Assembly: GCF_030817175.1 (NCBI RefSeq)
Contig: NZ_JAUSYY010000001.1
Location: 3,948,903-4,012,902, forward strand
Reading direction: 5' to 3'
Source: Agromyces ramosus
Lineage (GTDB): Bacteria; Actinomycetota; Actinomycetes; Actinomycetales; Microbacteriaceae
DNA length: 64,000 bases
Positions 1-8,700 of this stretch are shown here, piece after piece. The position numbers and the translations under genes were made by a program. Each line of letters begins with the position of its first letter. Within the stretch, counting starts at the first letter, position 1. The notes below the pieces were generated by a model. That model worked only from the letters and a program-made list of their open reading frames with translations, was not told the DNA's origin and ran no database searches.

Positions 1-414
1 TACGCCGTGACCCGCGCCGCCGTCGATCGCGCCCGTTCGGGCGGCGGACCGACCCTCATCGAGGGCGTCACCTATCGCATCGAGGCCCACACGAACTCCG
101 ACGACCCGACCCGCTACCGCCAGGCGCGCGACGTCGAGCACTGGAAGCGCCGCGACCCGATCGAGCGACTCGAGAAGTACCTCGTGTCCGAGGGCGCGCT
201 GACCGAGGCGGTGCGCGCAGAGATCACGGATGCCGCCGAGCAGCTCGCGGCCCGCACGCGCGACGTCATGACGACCGAGGCCGAGCTCGATCCGCTCGAA
301 CTGTTCGACCACGTGTACTCGCGCCCCCGCAGCGCCCTGCTCGAGCAGCGCGCGTCCCTCGAAGCCGAGCTCGCCGCCGGCGCCTTCGCCGCGCACGCAG
401 GAGACGCACGATGA
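1..414 (+). CDS. 2-oxoacid dehydrogenase E1 component, alpha subunit (3' part only)
   Basis: C-terminal 137 codons of the thiamine-diphosphate E1 alpha subunit of a pyruvate or branched-chain 2-oxoacid dehydrogenase; the start lies left of the window. The reading frame is open from base 1. Visible family features are the TLIEGVTYR strand, a histidine-containing loop (AHTNSDDPTRYR) like the ordered loop of E1 alpha proteins, and the RDPIERLEKYL helix. The gene ends at 414 in an ATGA overlap with the E1 beta gene, so the two subunits are translationally coupled, as expected for an alpha2-beta2 E1. Substrate (pyruvate or branched-chain keto acids) cannot be decided from this fragment; actinobacterial genes of this layout are annotated either way. 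The family call is firm, the specificity is not. Confidence 0.9.
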   Translation, partial: YAVTRAAVDRARSGGGPTLIEGVTYRIEAHTNSDDPTRYRQARDVEHWKRRDPIERLEKYLVSEGALTEAVRAEITDAAEQLAARTRDVMTTEAELDPLELFDHVYSRPRSALLEQRASLEAELAAGAFAAHAGDAR

Positions 415-1436
415 CCGCGACCGCGACGAGTACGACCCCCGCCGAGGCATCCGCCCCCACGCAGCTCACGATGGGCGGTGCGCTGAACGCCGCGCTCCGC
501 GACGCCATGGCCGCCGACGACCGCGTCATCGTCTACGGCGAAGACGTTGGCCCCCTCGGCGGCGTGTTCCGCGTCACCGACGGGCTGCAGCAGCAGTTCG
601 GCGACGACCGCATCTGGGACTCGCCGCTCGCCGAGTCGGGCATCATCGGCACCGCGGTGGGCATGGCCATGTACGGCATGCGGCCCGTCGTCGAGATGCA
701 GTTCGACGCCTTCAGCTACCCCGCGTTCGAGCAGATGGTGTCGCACGTCGCCAAGATGCGCAACCGCACGAAGGGACGGGTGACGTTGCCGCTCGTCGTG
801 CGCATTCCGTGCGCCGGTGCGATCGGCGGCGTCGAGCACCACTCCGACTCCTCGGAGTCGTACTGGGCCTCCACGCCCGGCCTCACCGTCGTGATGCCCT
901 CGAACCCCGCCGACGCCTACTCGATGCTCCGCGAGGCGATCGACAGCGACGACCCGGTCGTGTTCATGGAGCCGAAGAGCCGCTACTGGTCGAAGGCGCC
1001 GCTCGCCCTGCCCGTCACGACCGCCCCGATGGACCGTGCCGAAGTCGTGCGCGAGGGCACCGACGTGACGCTCATCGGCTACGGGCCGACCGTGCGCACC
1101 GCGCTTGAGGCGGCCGAGGCGGGCGCAGCCGAGGGGCTCTCGATCGAGGTCATCGACCTGCGGAGCCTCTCGCCGTTCGACGACGCGACCGTCGGGGCAT
1201 CCGTGCGCAAGACCTCGCGCGCCGCCGTGATCCATGAGGCCGCGCAGTTCGGCGGCTACGGCGCCGAGGTCGCCGCCCGGGTCACCGAACGCAACTTCCA
1301 CCACCTCGCCGCCCCCGTGCTGCGCATCGCCGGCTTCGACATCCCATATCCGTCGCCGAAGCTCGAGGAGTACCACCTGCCCACTGCCGACCGGGTGCTC
1401 GCCGCCCTCGACACCTGGGAATGGGACCTCGCATGA
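411..1436 (+). CDS. 2-oxoacid dehydrogenase E1 component, beta subunit
   Basis: 341-aa beta subunit of the decarboxylating E1 enzyme, which with E1 alpha loads an acyl group from a 2-oxoacid onto the lipoyl arm of E2. An N-terminal pyrimidine-binding transketolase-like domain carries GEDVG (about residues 43-47) and DSPLAE (about 70-75). A C-terminal transketolase-like domain follows, with a DLRSLSPFD segment near residue 250. The length is normal for the family (about 325-350 aa). The ATG at 411 overlaps the E1 alpha stop, and the stop overlaps the E2 start (ATGA at 1433-1436), so E1 alpha, E1 beta and E2 form one coupled unit. Whether this is the branched-chain enzyme or a pyruvate dehydrogenase is not decidable here. 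No E3 (lipoamide dehydrogenase) gene is adjacent. Confidence 0.95.
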   Translation: MTATATSTTPAEASAPTQLTMGGALNAALRDAMAADDRVIVYGEDVGPLGGVFRVTDGLQQQFGDDRIWDSPLAESGIIGTAVGMAMYGMRPVVEMQFDAFSYPAFEQMVSHVAKMRNRTKGRVTLPLVVRIPCAGAIGGVEHHSDSSESYWASTPGLTVVMPSNPADAYSMLREAIDSDDPVVFMEPKSRYWSKAPLALPVTTAPMDRAEVVREGTDVTLIGYGPTVRTALEAAEAGAAEGLSIEVIDLRSLSPFDDATVGASVRKTSRAAVIHEAAQFGGYGAEVAARVTERNFHHLAAPVLRIAGFDIPYPSPKLEEYHLPTADRVLAALDTWEWDLA

Positions 1437-2869
1437 GCCGGTCGTTCATCCTGCCCGACCTCGGCGAGGGCCTCACCGAGGCCGAGATCGTCGCGTGGCT
1501 CGTGGCCCCCGGCGACGAGGTCGCCATCGACCAGCCCGTTGTCGAGCTCGAATCCGCGAAGTCGGTCGTGCAGCTGCCGAGCCCGTTCGCGGGTGTCGTC
1601 GAAACGCTCGGCGGCGAGGTCGGCCAGGTGCTGCATGCCGGCACCGTGCTGCTGACGCTGGGCGATGCAGGGGGCACGACGCCTGAACCGGTGGGCGAGT
1701 CCGACGCCACAGCGCACGCCGGTTCGGGTGCGGTGTCGGCTGCATCGTCGGATGCCGCCCCGGCAGCTTCATCGCCCGAAGAATCCGGTGCCGTGCTGAT
1801 CGGCTACGGCACCCGCCAGTCGACCGTCACGAAGCGCGCGTCGTCGGCACCCACCCGCTTCGGACGGCGCGGGCCCGCGACGACCCCTGCGTCCGGTGGC
1901 GGTTCACGCGGCGGCGGCAGTGGCGGCGCCGGCGGCGCCCGGCTCGAGAGCGGTCGCCGCTCCCCCGTGGTCTCGCCGATCGTGCGTCGCATCGCCCGCG
2001 AGCACGGGTTCGACGCGAGCCAGCTGCTCGGCTCCGGTCCCGACCACCTCGTCACGCGGCACGACGTCGAGGCCTACATCTCCGAGCACGGAGAGCAGCC
2101 GGCCGCGGCATCCGTCGACCTGCGGGCGCCGAGCACGCCTGAAACAGCGCGACCCGCGCCGGCCATCGCCCACCCCGAAGGCGATCGCCGGGTGCCGCTC
2201 GACCGGATGGCACGGGCCGCCGCAGCGCACTTCTCGCGCTCGCGGCGCGAGATTCCCGAGGCCACGGTCTGGATGGACGTCGACGCCACGCAACTGCTCG
2301 CCGCTCGTGCCCAGCTCTTCGAGGCCACCGGCGAACGCTTCGGGCTCACCGCGCTGCTCGCACGCTTCGTCGTCGCGGGCCTGGCCCGCCACCCCGCACT
2401 CAACGCGAGCTTCGATGCCGAGCGCGAGGAGCTCGTGTACCACTCGGCCGTGAACCTCGGGTTCGCGGCGCAGACGCCGCGCGGCCTGCTCGTTCCCGTG
2501 GTTCACGGCGCCGACCGGATGTCGCTGCGCGCCCTGCGCGACGCGATCGCCGCACGCACCGAAGCGGCCGCGACCGGTGCGTTCCCGCCCGCCGCCCTCA
2601 CGGGCGGCACGTTCACCGTCAACAACTACGGCACCCTCGGCGTCGACGGCTCGGCGGCGATCATCAACCATCCAGAGGCGGCCATGCTCGGCATCGGCCG
2701 GCTCATCGAGCGGCCGTGGGTCGTCGACGGGCAGCTCGCCGTGCGCACCGTCACCGAGCTCACGATCTCATTCGATCACCGCGTGTGCGATGGCGCCGAG
2801 GCCGCTGCGTTCCTGACCTTCGTGGCGCGATGCATCGAGCGGCCGATCTCAGTGCTCGCCGAGCTCTAG
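1433..2869 (+). CDS. 2-oxoacid dehydrogenase E2 component (dihydrolipoamide acyltransferase)
   Basis: 478-aa core acyltransferase; transfers the acyl group from lipoyl-lysine to CoA. Domains in order: one lipoyl domain (about 1-78) with the modified Lys43 in ESAKSVV; an Ala/Ser-rich linker containing a glycine-serine stretch of natural flexible-linker type (about 155-172); a peripheral subunit-binding domain starting SPVVSPIVRRIAREHG (about 180-218); and a C-terminal catalytic domain ending with the DHRVCDG active-site motif (HxxxDG). I chose the ATG at 1433, which overlaps the E1 beta stop, over the in-frame ATG at 1421 inside the E1 beta gene. The stop codon lies inside a hairpin that probably ends the transcript. 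A single lipoyl domain is usual for branched-chain-type E2; some pyruvate E2 proteins carry more. Confidence 0.94.
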   Translation: MSRSFILPDLGEGLTEAEIVAWLVAPGDEVAIDQPVVELESAKSVVQLPSPFAGVVETLGGEVGQVLHAGTVLLTLGDAGGTTPEPVGESDATAHAGSGAVSAASSDAAPAASSPEESGAVLIGYGTRQSTVTKRASSAPTRFGRRGPATTPASGGGSRGGGSGGAGGARLESGRRSPVVSPIVRRIAREHGFDASQLLGSGPDHLVTRHDVEAYISEHGEQPAAASVDLRAPSTPETARPAPAIAHPEGDRRVPLDRMARAAAAHFSRSRREIPEATVWMDVDATQLLAARAQLFEATGERFGLTALLARFVVAGLARHPALNASFDAEREELVYHSAVNLGFAAQTPRGLLVPVVHGADRMSLRALRDAIAARTEAAATGAFPPAALTGGTFTVNNYGTLGVDGSAAIINHPEAAMLGIGRLIERPWVVDGQLAVRTVTELTISFDHRVCDGAEAAAFLTFVARCIERPISVLAEL

Positions 2870-2903
2870 CCCGAATGCTCGGCGAGCTCTCGCCGGCCGA
2901 GAG
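2854..2903. terminator. Hairpin pair between convergent E2 and membrane-protein genes
   Basis: GCTCGCCGAGC (2854-2864) is the exact reverse complement of GCTCGGCGAGC (2877-2887), an 11-bp stem with a 12-nt loop that spans the E2 stop codon. A second, shorter inverted repeat, CTCTCG...CGAGAG, follows to 2903. The position between two convergent genes fits a terminator for the E2 operon. There is no strong T run, as is common in high-GC actinobacteria. Confidence 0.5.
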
Positions 2904-2904
2904 A

Positions 2905-3402
2905 TCAGAAGAACTCGTCGGGCGTGCCCGCTGCGCGCTCGACGTCGCGCGTGTCCTGGCCTGCCGCCTTGAGCTTCGCCACTGCCACCCTGAGGCCCGA
3001 CTCCATCTGCGCGGCCCACGCGTCGGACTCGCGGGCGCTCGCCTCAGCGGCGCGAGCTCGCGCGTCGGCGGCGTCGGCGGAATCCCGCGCATCCTTCACC
3101 TGGCGCAATGCGAGCGAGATGCCGTAGTACGCAGCGACCATCGTGGCGATCGGTGCCGCGATGATGGCGAGCGCGCTGATGGCAGGACCGGTCGGGCTGA
3201 ACGCGATGAGCAACGCGAACGCGAGGAACAGCGCGACGATCGCCGCGAGCACCACGAGCATGAACCGGAGATCGTGACCCCACAGCGGCTGTGCGTCGGA
3301 GGCCGGCTCGGCGACCCCATGCTGTGGGCTCACGGTCGGCGCCGACGCAGCACTCGCGCCCGCCGGGTCATCGATGATCGGACGAGTGTAGGCGTCTGAC
3401 AT
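2905..3402 (-). CDS. Hypothetical two-helix membrane protein with coiled-coil tail
   Basis: 165-aa protein I do not recognise as a named family. It starts with a polar Pro/Ala-rich segment of about 45 residues. Two hydrophobic segments follow (about 47-68, FMLVVLAAIVALFLAFALL, and about 72-95), then an Ala/Arg/Asp-rich heptad-like region (about 98-145) that should form a coiled coil. The ATG at 3402 is preferred over the upstream in-frame start at 3462 because a purine-rich GGGGAG lies 12 nt before it and the extension looks non-coding. It stands alone between the E2 gene (convergent) and the glutathione peroxidase gene (same strand, 116 nt upstream). Likely a small membrane-anchored protein; no function is proposed. 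Confidence 0.7.
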   Translation of the reverse strand: MSDAYTRPIIDDPAGASAASAPTVSPQHGVAEPASDAQPLWGHDLRFMLVVLAAIVALFLAFALLIAFSPTGPAISALAIIAAPIATMVAAYYGISLALRQVKDARDSADAADARARAAEASARESDAWAAQMESGLRVAVAKLKAAGQDTRDVERAAGTPDEFF

Positions 3403-3518
3403 CCGTTTCTCACGCTCCCCTGCATTCGGATAGGTCCCCGCCAATTCTGGGCCGCGTGACACCGACGGTCAAGGAAGCGCGCCGCGCCGGCTCGACGACT
3501 GTGGTCGGCGACCGTGAC

Positions 3519-4016
3519 TCAGGCGGCGGCCGCGAGCTCGAGGCCGCGCTCGATCGCGGCGATCACCGACGGGTCGTCGGGCAGCGTTTCGGGGCGGAAG
3601 CGCTGCACCTCGCCGTTCGGCTGCACGACGAACTTCTCGAAGTTCCACTTCACCCGGCCCGCCCTGCCGCGGCGGTCGGTCACCTTCGTCAGCTCCACGT
3701 AGAGCGGATGCCGGTGGCGACCGTTGACCTTGACCTTCTCCATGAGCGGGAAGGTGACGCCGTACGTCATCGAGCAGAACGCCTTGATGTCGTCGCCATC
3801 GCCGGGCTCCTGCCCCGCGAACTGGTTGCACGGGAAGCCCAACACCGTGAACCCGCGCGGCCCGTACTCGCGCTGGAGCGCCTCGAGCTGCTCGTACTGC
3901 GGCGTGAGCCCGCACCGCGAGGCGACGTTGACGATCAGGACGACCTGGTCGGCGTATTCGGCGAGCGAGGCGGCATCGCCATCGATCGTCGTGAAGGGGA
4001 TGTCTCTGATGTCCAC
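3519..4016 (-). CDS. Glutathione peroxidase family thiol peroxidase
   Basis: 165-aa thioredoxin-fold peroxidase that reduces hydrogen peroxide or lipid hydroperoxides. The catalytic tetrad is visible: Cys35 (ASRCGLT), Gln65 (FPCNQF), and Trp124/Asn125 (VKWNFEKF). It is the cysteine type, not selenocysteine. Cys81 (KAFCSM) is at a place where a resolving cysteine is often found, so thioredoxin or a mycothiol system, rather than glutathione, is the likely reductant; actinobacteria generally lack glutathione. The length matches bacterial GPx/BsaA-like proteins (about 160 aa). It is cytoplasmic, with no signal peptide. A single-gene unit is likely. Confidence 0.92.
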   Translation of the reverse strand: MDIRDIPFTTIDGDAASLAEYADQVVLIVNVASRCGLTPQYEQLEALQREYGPRGFTVLGFPCNQFAGQEPGDGDDIKAFCSMTYGVTFPLMEKVKVNGRHRHPLYVELTKVTDRRGRAGRVKWNFEKFVVQPNGEVQRFRPETLPDDPSVIAAIERGLELAAAA

Positions 4017-4067
4017 CCCTCGAGCCTAGGTCTCGCCGATGCAGGGTGCGACCGGGAGGTGGCATGA

Positions 4068-4268
4068 CTAGCTACCGCTGCTGTCGTCGTCCTTCTCGAT
4101 ATGGATCGTCGCTGATGGGCACAGGTCTTCGGCTTCCCGCACCATGGCCCACTCCGACTGCGGTGGGTTCTCGTCGAGAACGCTGACGAAGCCGTCATTC
4201 TCGTCAAGGTTCGCGAACACGCTCGGGACCGTGCGACTGCAGTTGCACTTCGGGATCGCCACGAGCAC
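4068..4268 (-). pseudogene. Ferredoxin (P450-type, single cluster) lacking its N-terminal cysteine motif
   Basis: A 66-codon frame matches the last three quarters of the small [3Fe-4S]/[4Fe-4S] ferredoxins that feed cytochromes P450: C-S-R-T-V-P-S-V-F lines up with the second cluster cysteine and following PxVF of that family, VLDENPP is the usual loop, and EDLCPSATI holds the last cluster cysteine. The first part (VDxxxCxGxGxC) is missing. The apparent start is a GTG inside what should be the cluster-binding loop, and upstream codons in this frame do not restore the missing cysteines. A different frame just upstream (about 4270-4330) reads as plausible coding sequence. I read this as a decayed or frameshifted ferredoxin; no P450 gene is nearby. 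An alternative is a divergent but functional short ferredoxin. Confidence 0.5.
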
Positions 4269-4589
4269 CGCACAGCACGTGTTCCACCGCAGGATGCTCC
4301 GGCGCCTCTATCTGCACCGTCGTTGCGGTGCGGGAGGGTCACGCCCAGCAACCTCTTCGATGCAACACCGCTGTGGTGGCGGAGAGTTGCGGAGCTTCTT
4401 GACGGTCGTCTGGCGACCAGCCTGTGATCTCCCCGATGCGACCGTGTCGCTGACGCCTTGAGCACGGAGTCGACCGCACGCCTCACCTGCGCCCGCCGCC
4501 CATGCCGCCCCTGCCACCGACATCGACTCCAACGGGGAGACGCGGAGTTCACCCCCTTCCTACAGCTTGCGAGGACTTTGGGAATGTCC
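4269..4589. other. About 320 bp without a convincing gene
   Basis: Between the ferredoxin fragment and the lacI promoter. A 74-codon open frame exists on the minus strand (4308-4532) but has no recognisable motif or ribosome binding site and a low-complexity Ala/Gly start. The part next to 4269 may be debris from the 5' end of the ferredoxin gene. Base composition is less GC-rich than in the flanking metabolic genes. Confidence 0.4.
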
Positions 4590-4595
4590 TACAGT
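4567..4595 (+). promoter_or_regulatory. Promoter of the lacI-type gene
   Basis: TTGCGA (4567-4572) and TACAGT (4590-4595) are separated by exactly 17 bp and resemble sigma-70-type -35 and -10 boxes (4 of 6 matches each). The predicted transcription start (about 4602) falls inside the palindrome at 4595-4608 and the GTG start is at 4625, giving a short leader. Confidence 0.5.
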
Positions 4596-4608
4596 CGAAG
4601 CGGTTCGC
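4595..4608. promoter_or_regulatory. LacI-family operator, autoregulatory copy
   Basis: TCGAAGCGGTTCGC matches 12 of 14 positions of the perfect palindrome TCGAACCGGTTCGA found upstream of the glycoside hydrolase gene. It has the central CG and the even-length symmetry typical of LacI-family sites. It begins at the last base of the -10 box and covers the expected start of transcription, ending 2 nt before the GGAGG ribosome binding site, so binding should repress the regulator's own gene. Confidence 0.65.
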
Positions 4609-4624
4609 TGGGAGGTGACGCGGC

Positions 4625-5641
4625 GTGGTTACCATCGGCGATGTAGCTGCTGCAGCTGGCGTTTCGCGGAGCACAGCGTCGTACGCTCTGTCAGGCAAGC
4701 GGACGATCTCACCCGAAGTCCGCGCCAAGGTTGCTGAAGCTGTCCGCGACCTCAACTACACCCCGAATGCCGGCGCACGTGCTCTCGCAACAGCCCGGAC
4801 GAGCGTCATCGCACTGCTGGGCCGATTCCTCGCTGATGAGTTCGCGCCAGCGATGCTGCAGTACATCCTCGGAGTGACGAACCGTGCGCGTGAACTGGGA
4901 TACGACACCCTTCTGGTGTCGGAGGATGACGGCGTGGCCGCCCTTCAGCGGATTTCTTCTTCGCGCATGGTCGACGGCTTCGTGCTCTTGAACGTCGCCG
5001 AGAATGACGACAGGCTGCCGGTTCTGCGCAACGCCCCGCAGCCGGGCGCCCTCCTGGGTCTTCCCGGGGATCCGGACGGAATCGATGTCTTTGACCTCGA
5101 TTTCCCGGCCGCCGGGGCCCTGATGGTGGAAACCATGCACACCCACGGACATCGCGAGTTGATCCTCGTCTCGCAGCCTCTGCATGTGATCGAACGCGGC
5201 GGCGCATACGTCTGGCGGCTGGCCGATAGTGCGCGAGAGCGCGCCGCCGAATTGGGTGTGACGCTGCATAGCTACTTCGGTGCCGCCAGCCAGCCGGAAG
5301 TCGGGCGTGATCTGAACAGATTCCTGGACGCCCACCCGTCGGCAACAGGTTTGCTTTTGAACAATGAGGCCGCCGCCGCCGCGCTTCCGAACGTGCTCGC
5401 GTCACGGGGGTTGAAGTGCCCGGAGGACATTTCCGTGGTCGGCCGCTATTCCGACGACTTCGCGCGGATGTTCTCGCTGCCTTACTCCGCCGTGGACAGC
5501 GCCGCCGATGAGTTGGGCCGACGCGCCGTGGAAGCGCTCGTGCAGCGCATCGAACAACGTCACTCGACGTCACCCGTGCACATCGAGCTGATTCGCCCCA
5601 TGATCCAAGATCGGGGAAGCCTTGCGGCTCCACCCAAGTAG
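4625..5641 (+). CDS. LacI-family transcriptional repressor
   Basis: 338-aa sugar-responsive repressor. The N-terminal helix-turn-helix reads TIGDVAAAAGVSRSTASYAL (residues 3-22) and is followed by the hinge region YTPNAGARALATARTS that inserts in the minor groove. The rest is a periplasmic-binding-protein-like effector domain. The GTG start at 4625 has a GGAGG 9 nt upstream. The gene is convergent with the secreted glycoside hydrolase, and copies of one palindrome sit in both promoters (4595, 8929, 8955), so this protein very likely controls the hydrolase and itself. The inducer is unknown but is presumably a sugar released by the hydrolase. No sugar ABC transporter is adjacent, which is unusual for such a pair. 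Confidence 0.93.
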   Translation: MVTIGDVAAAAGVSRSTASYALSGKRTISPEVRAKVAEAVRDLNYTPNAGARALATARTSVIALLGRFLADEFAPAMLQYILGVTNRARELGYDTLLVSEDDGVAALQRISSSRMVDGFVLLNVAENDDRLPVLRNAPQPGALLGLPGDPDGIDVFDLDFPAAGALMVETMHTHGHRELILVSQPLHVIERGGAYVWRLADSARERAAELGVTLHSYFGAASQPEVGRDLNRFLDAHPSATGLLLNNEAAAAALPNVLASRGLKCPEDISVVGRYSDDFARMFSLPYSAVDSAADELGRRAVEALVQRIEQRHSTSPVHIELIRPMIQDRGSLAAPPK

Positions 5642-5662
5642 CCGACGGGGCTCGCCGACCCG

Positions 5663-5698
5663 GACTTGATGGGCCACCCCGCGGTGGCCCATCAAGTC
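5663..5698. terminator. Bidirectional terminator between lacI gene and glycoside hydrolase
   Basis: A perfect 16-bp inverted repeat, GACTTGATGGGCCACC and its complement, with a 4-nt loop (CCGC). It lies 22 bp after the LacI-family stop codon. It should end the lacI-type transcript and, from the other side, back up the terminator of the convergent hydrolase gene. Confidence 0.8.
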
Positions 5699-5716
5699 AT
5701 TCGTCAACTACCAGCG

Positions 5717-5762
5717 CGGATGTGAGGCGCACGGCCGGTCCAGGCCGCACACCTCACATCCG
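5717..5762. terminator. Second hairpin, next to the glycoside hydrolase stop
   Basis: CGGATGTGAGG (5717-5727) pairs with CCTCACATCCG (5752-5762), an 11-bp stem with a further GC-rich inner hairpin. It ends 9 bp from the hydrolase stop codon (minus strand), so it most likely terminates that transcript. Confidence 0.6.
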
Positions 5763-5770
5763 ACGCCGCA

Positions 5771-8700
5771 CTACTTGTTGAATGCGAACAGTGCGGTATG
5801 CGTCGTCCCGTCGTTGAGTTGCAACACGAAGGTGGCGCACTTTCCGGCCCAGGACTTTTCCGTCTTCCACACGTAGACGTACTGGTCGGCAGCTGCGTCA
5901 TACTTGAGGCCGCTGGCGCCCGCCGTCACCGTCTGCTCGATCTCGTCGACCGCCGCCGAGGACGAGCACGTTCCGAACTGAACGATGGGTGAGCCCGCCG
6001 CCAGCACGTCGGTACCCTGATCGCCATTCAGTGTGAACTTGATCGGAACTGCGCCTCCCGCCTTGACCGAGTTGACGACGTCTCCCATATCAACAGGTTC
6101 CGCGAAGCCCTCCCAGTCGTAGATGACCGCATAGTCACAGCTCACTTCTGCGGAGGGATTGCCCGCGACATCTGTCGCCGTGCCGGCCGGCACCGTGACT
6201 GTCCTCGCGCCCACAGTCGACGTGTCGAGCCCGATTGAGCCCTCACCGGCGGTGGCGAGTCCGGAACCATTCGCCTCGTCGGTCGCGCTCCACGTCGCGG
6301 TGGCTGTGGAGCCGAGCACCACGGCCTCGGGCGGGCACGTAACGCTCACCACTGGGGCCGTGATGTCCACGCGAGTCAGCTTCCAGAAGCGGTCTGCCGT
6401 CTGGGCGTCTGTTGCCGTGCTGCTGGTGGATCCGCCGGTGCCGACAACGATCGTTCCGTTTCGGTTGTTACCCGACGAATCCTGCAGGGCATTTCCCCCA
6501 GCTTCATCGAACTTGTATTGAGCGACATTGCCCGCCGCGGCCTGGCCGCCGGCCAACGCGGCCACTTCTGTGGCCGACAGGGCCCGGTTGTAGATCGCGA
6601 AGTCATCAATCGCTCCGTCGTATGCCGGGTCGTTGTACTGGGACTTCCCGAGATAGTTGCGGGTCGTGTTGCCCAGAGCCGACGGCTTCAGCGTCATGTT
6701 GCTGTTCGTCGCGACCACGCTGCCATTGAGATACATGGTGCCCTGCGTGCCTGAGACGGTCACGACGACGTTCGACCACTGGTTCAACGGGAAGTTCTGC
6801 CCGCCATACGTCAGTCGCTGCTCTGCGCCGGCACCGCTATTGGTGATGGCGAATCTCGGCCCCGCGCCACCGGCGTTCATCGTGAGGAACATGTTGACGG
6901 TCTGGCCGGTGCCGAAGTCGAACACGCGTGACCAGTTCGTCAGCGCGGCTGGCTTGATCCATGTCGAGATCGACCAGTCGCCGTTCAGGTTGCTCACGAT
7001 CCCGCTCGGCAGCGAGCCGTACGAAGACGTCTTGCAGAAGTCCAGCGCTGACCCGATCTTGCCCGGCTGGCGAGGGCCGTTGGGCTGACAGTTGGACGTC
7101 GGCGAACCGTCGGTCCACTGGACGACCGCCGCGCCGTCGTTCTTGCTCAGGCTCATGACTCCGAGGGTCTTTCCCGTCGCATAGTTGGCCAGACGTACGC
7201 TGCCCTTGCCGTCGGGGACGAGCTGCCACAGCTGCTCCTCTGCATTGCTCTCATCCGCAATCACTGCCGGCGCGCCATTCGAAGTGGCGGCGTCAGCGAT
7301 CGCGAGCACGCGACCGCTTGGAGTGTGGACGACCTTGTACAGACCCTGCCCAGCGGCAACGACCTTCCACACCTGGCCCGACGTTGCAGTCGGATCGGCC
7401 TGGACGACGGGGTTTCCGTTCGCCGTGGCACCCCCAAGAGTGGCGAGCTGGAGCGCGGAGTTGACGTTGGTCAGGGAGTAGGTCCCCGACAGATCCGTCG
7501 GATCCCCTGCCGGCGTCACGACGACCTGATAGCCGTACATCGGGTTCATCACGATCGGCACGGAGATAGAGCCGTCCGCCGAGATCTCGTACGTGGTGTT
7601 GGAGATGTTGATCGGACCATCCGTTTTCACCGTGCGACCATACGAGGCCGTGAAGTCGAGCTGCACGTTCACCTTGGAGCCGAGCGACAGCTTGTCGAGT
7701 CCATTGATCTTCACCGAGGTCGGTCCGGTGTTTCCGCCGGTGATGATTCTTACTTCATCCCCGGCGTCACTGACGGATGCGGCCCCATCCAGCGGGCTCT
7801 CATTCGACGGCGGTGTCGTGGTAACCATCTGGCCGCTCATTTGCGCGTACCAGGTGTACAGCCAATATGCCCCGTTGGGGTCACCGTTGCGCCCGGTGAG
7901 AAGGTCGCCGAGGGCGCCCGACTGGTTCCAGAACGGAAGCTCGGCTCGGGTGATTCCGTAGCGCTCCAGCTTCGCGATATAGCCCACCAGCGGACCGGAG
8001 AGGCCGACTTCCGCGGGGGCGGCGTACTCGGTTATGTCGATCGGCGGCTCTGGGATGTTCAGGTCAGACAGAATCTTGCGGACATTCTCTACGTCGCCCT
8101 TGATCTTCGACGAGCGGATCAGCTCGTGCCATTCCAGGACATCCGGGAGAGTGTTCGTCGCCTTCGCGTGCTCGTAGAACGCGCGCATGCTCGTGATGTT
8201 GTCGGAGTAGGCCGGTCCCTGGATAGGCATCGTCGGGTCGAGGGTGCGCACCAGCCGGTACGTGTCCGTCCACATGTCGAAGAACGATCCGTTAACCGTC
8301 TGCCACGTGATGTCGGGTTCGTTCCAAATGGCATAAGCCACGATGTTCGTCTTGCCGGCAGCCTTGGTGTCATTGACCATCTTCTCGACGGCGGGGAGCC
8401 ATTCGGCCTTGTTGTAGCGGTACGGCCACCCCGGAAGATAATCGACGAGCCTGATCACCACCCCGGCGCCCGCAGCTTTGGCTGTGTCAGCGACAGAGAG
8501 CGCGTCGCCCGTGGGCTGCTGTGTGCCACCTTCCGGCTTCTGCACGAAGGTGTGCGGCTTGATCGGGAGGATCTTATCCAGGGTCGGCACGTTCGCGCTG
8601 GCCAGCCCATAGAGCGACCCGCTCGCCATATGGGTCACCGGACGGAACGGCTGATCGGCCTGAACGACGAGCGTGCTTGCCGGACCAGGTGCAGCGTCGG

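Noticed and set aside
3456-4067. A 203-codon plus-strand frame over the glutathione peroxidase gene
   Set aside because: Antisense shadow; the minus strand has the full catalytic tetrad.
4308-4532. A 74-codon minus-strand frame between the ferredoxin fragment and the lacI gene
   Set aside because: No motif, no ribosome binding site, low-complexity start.
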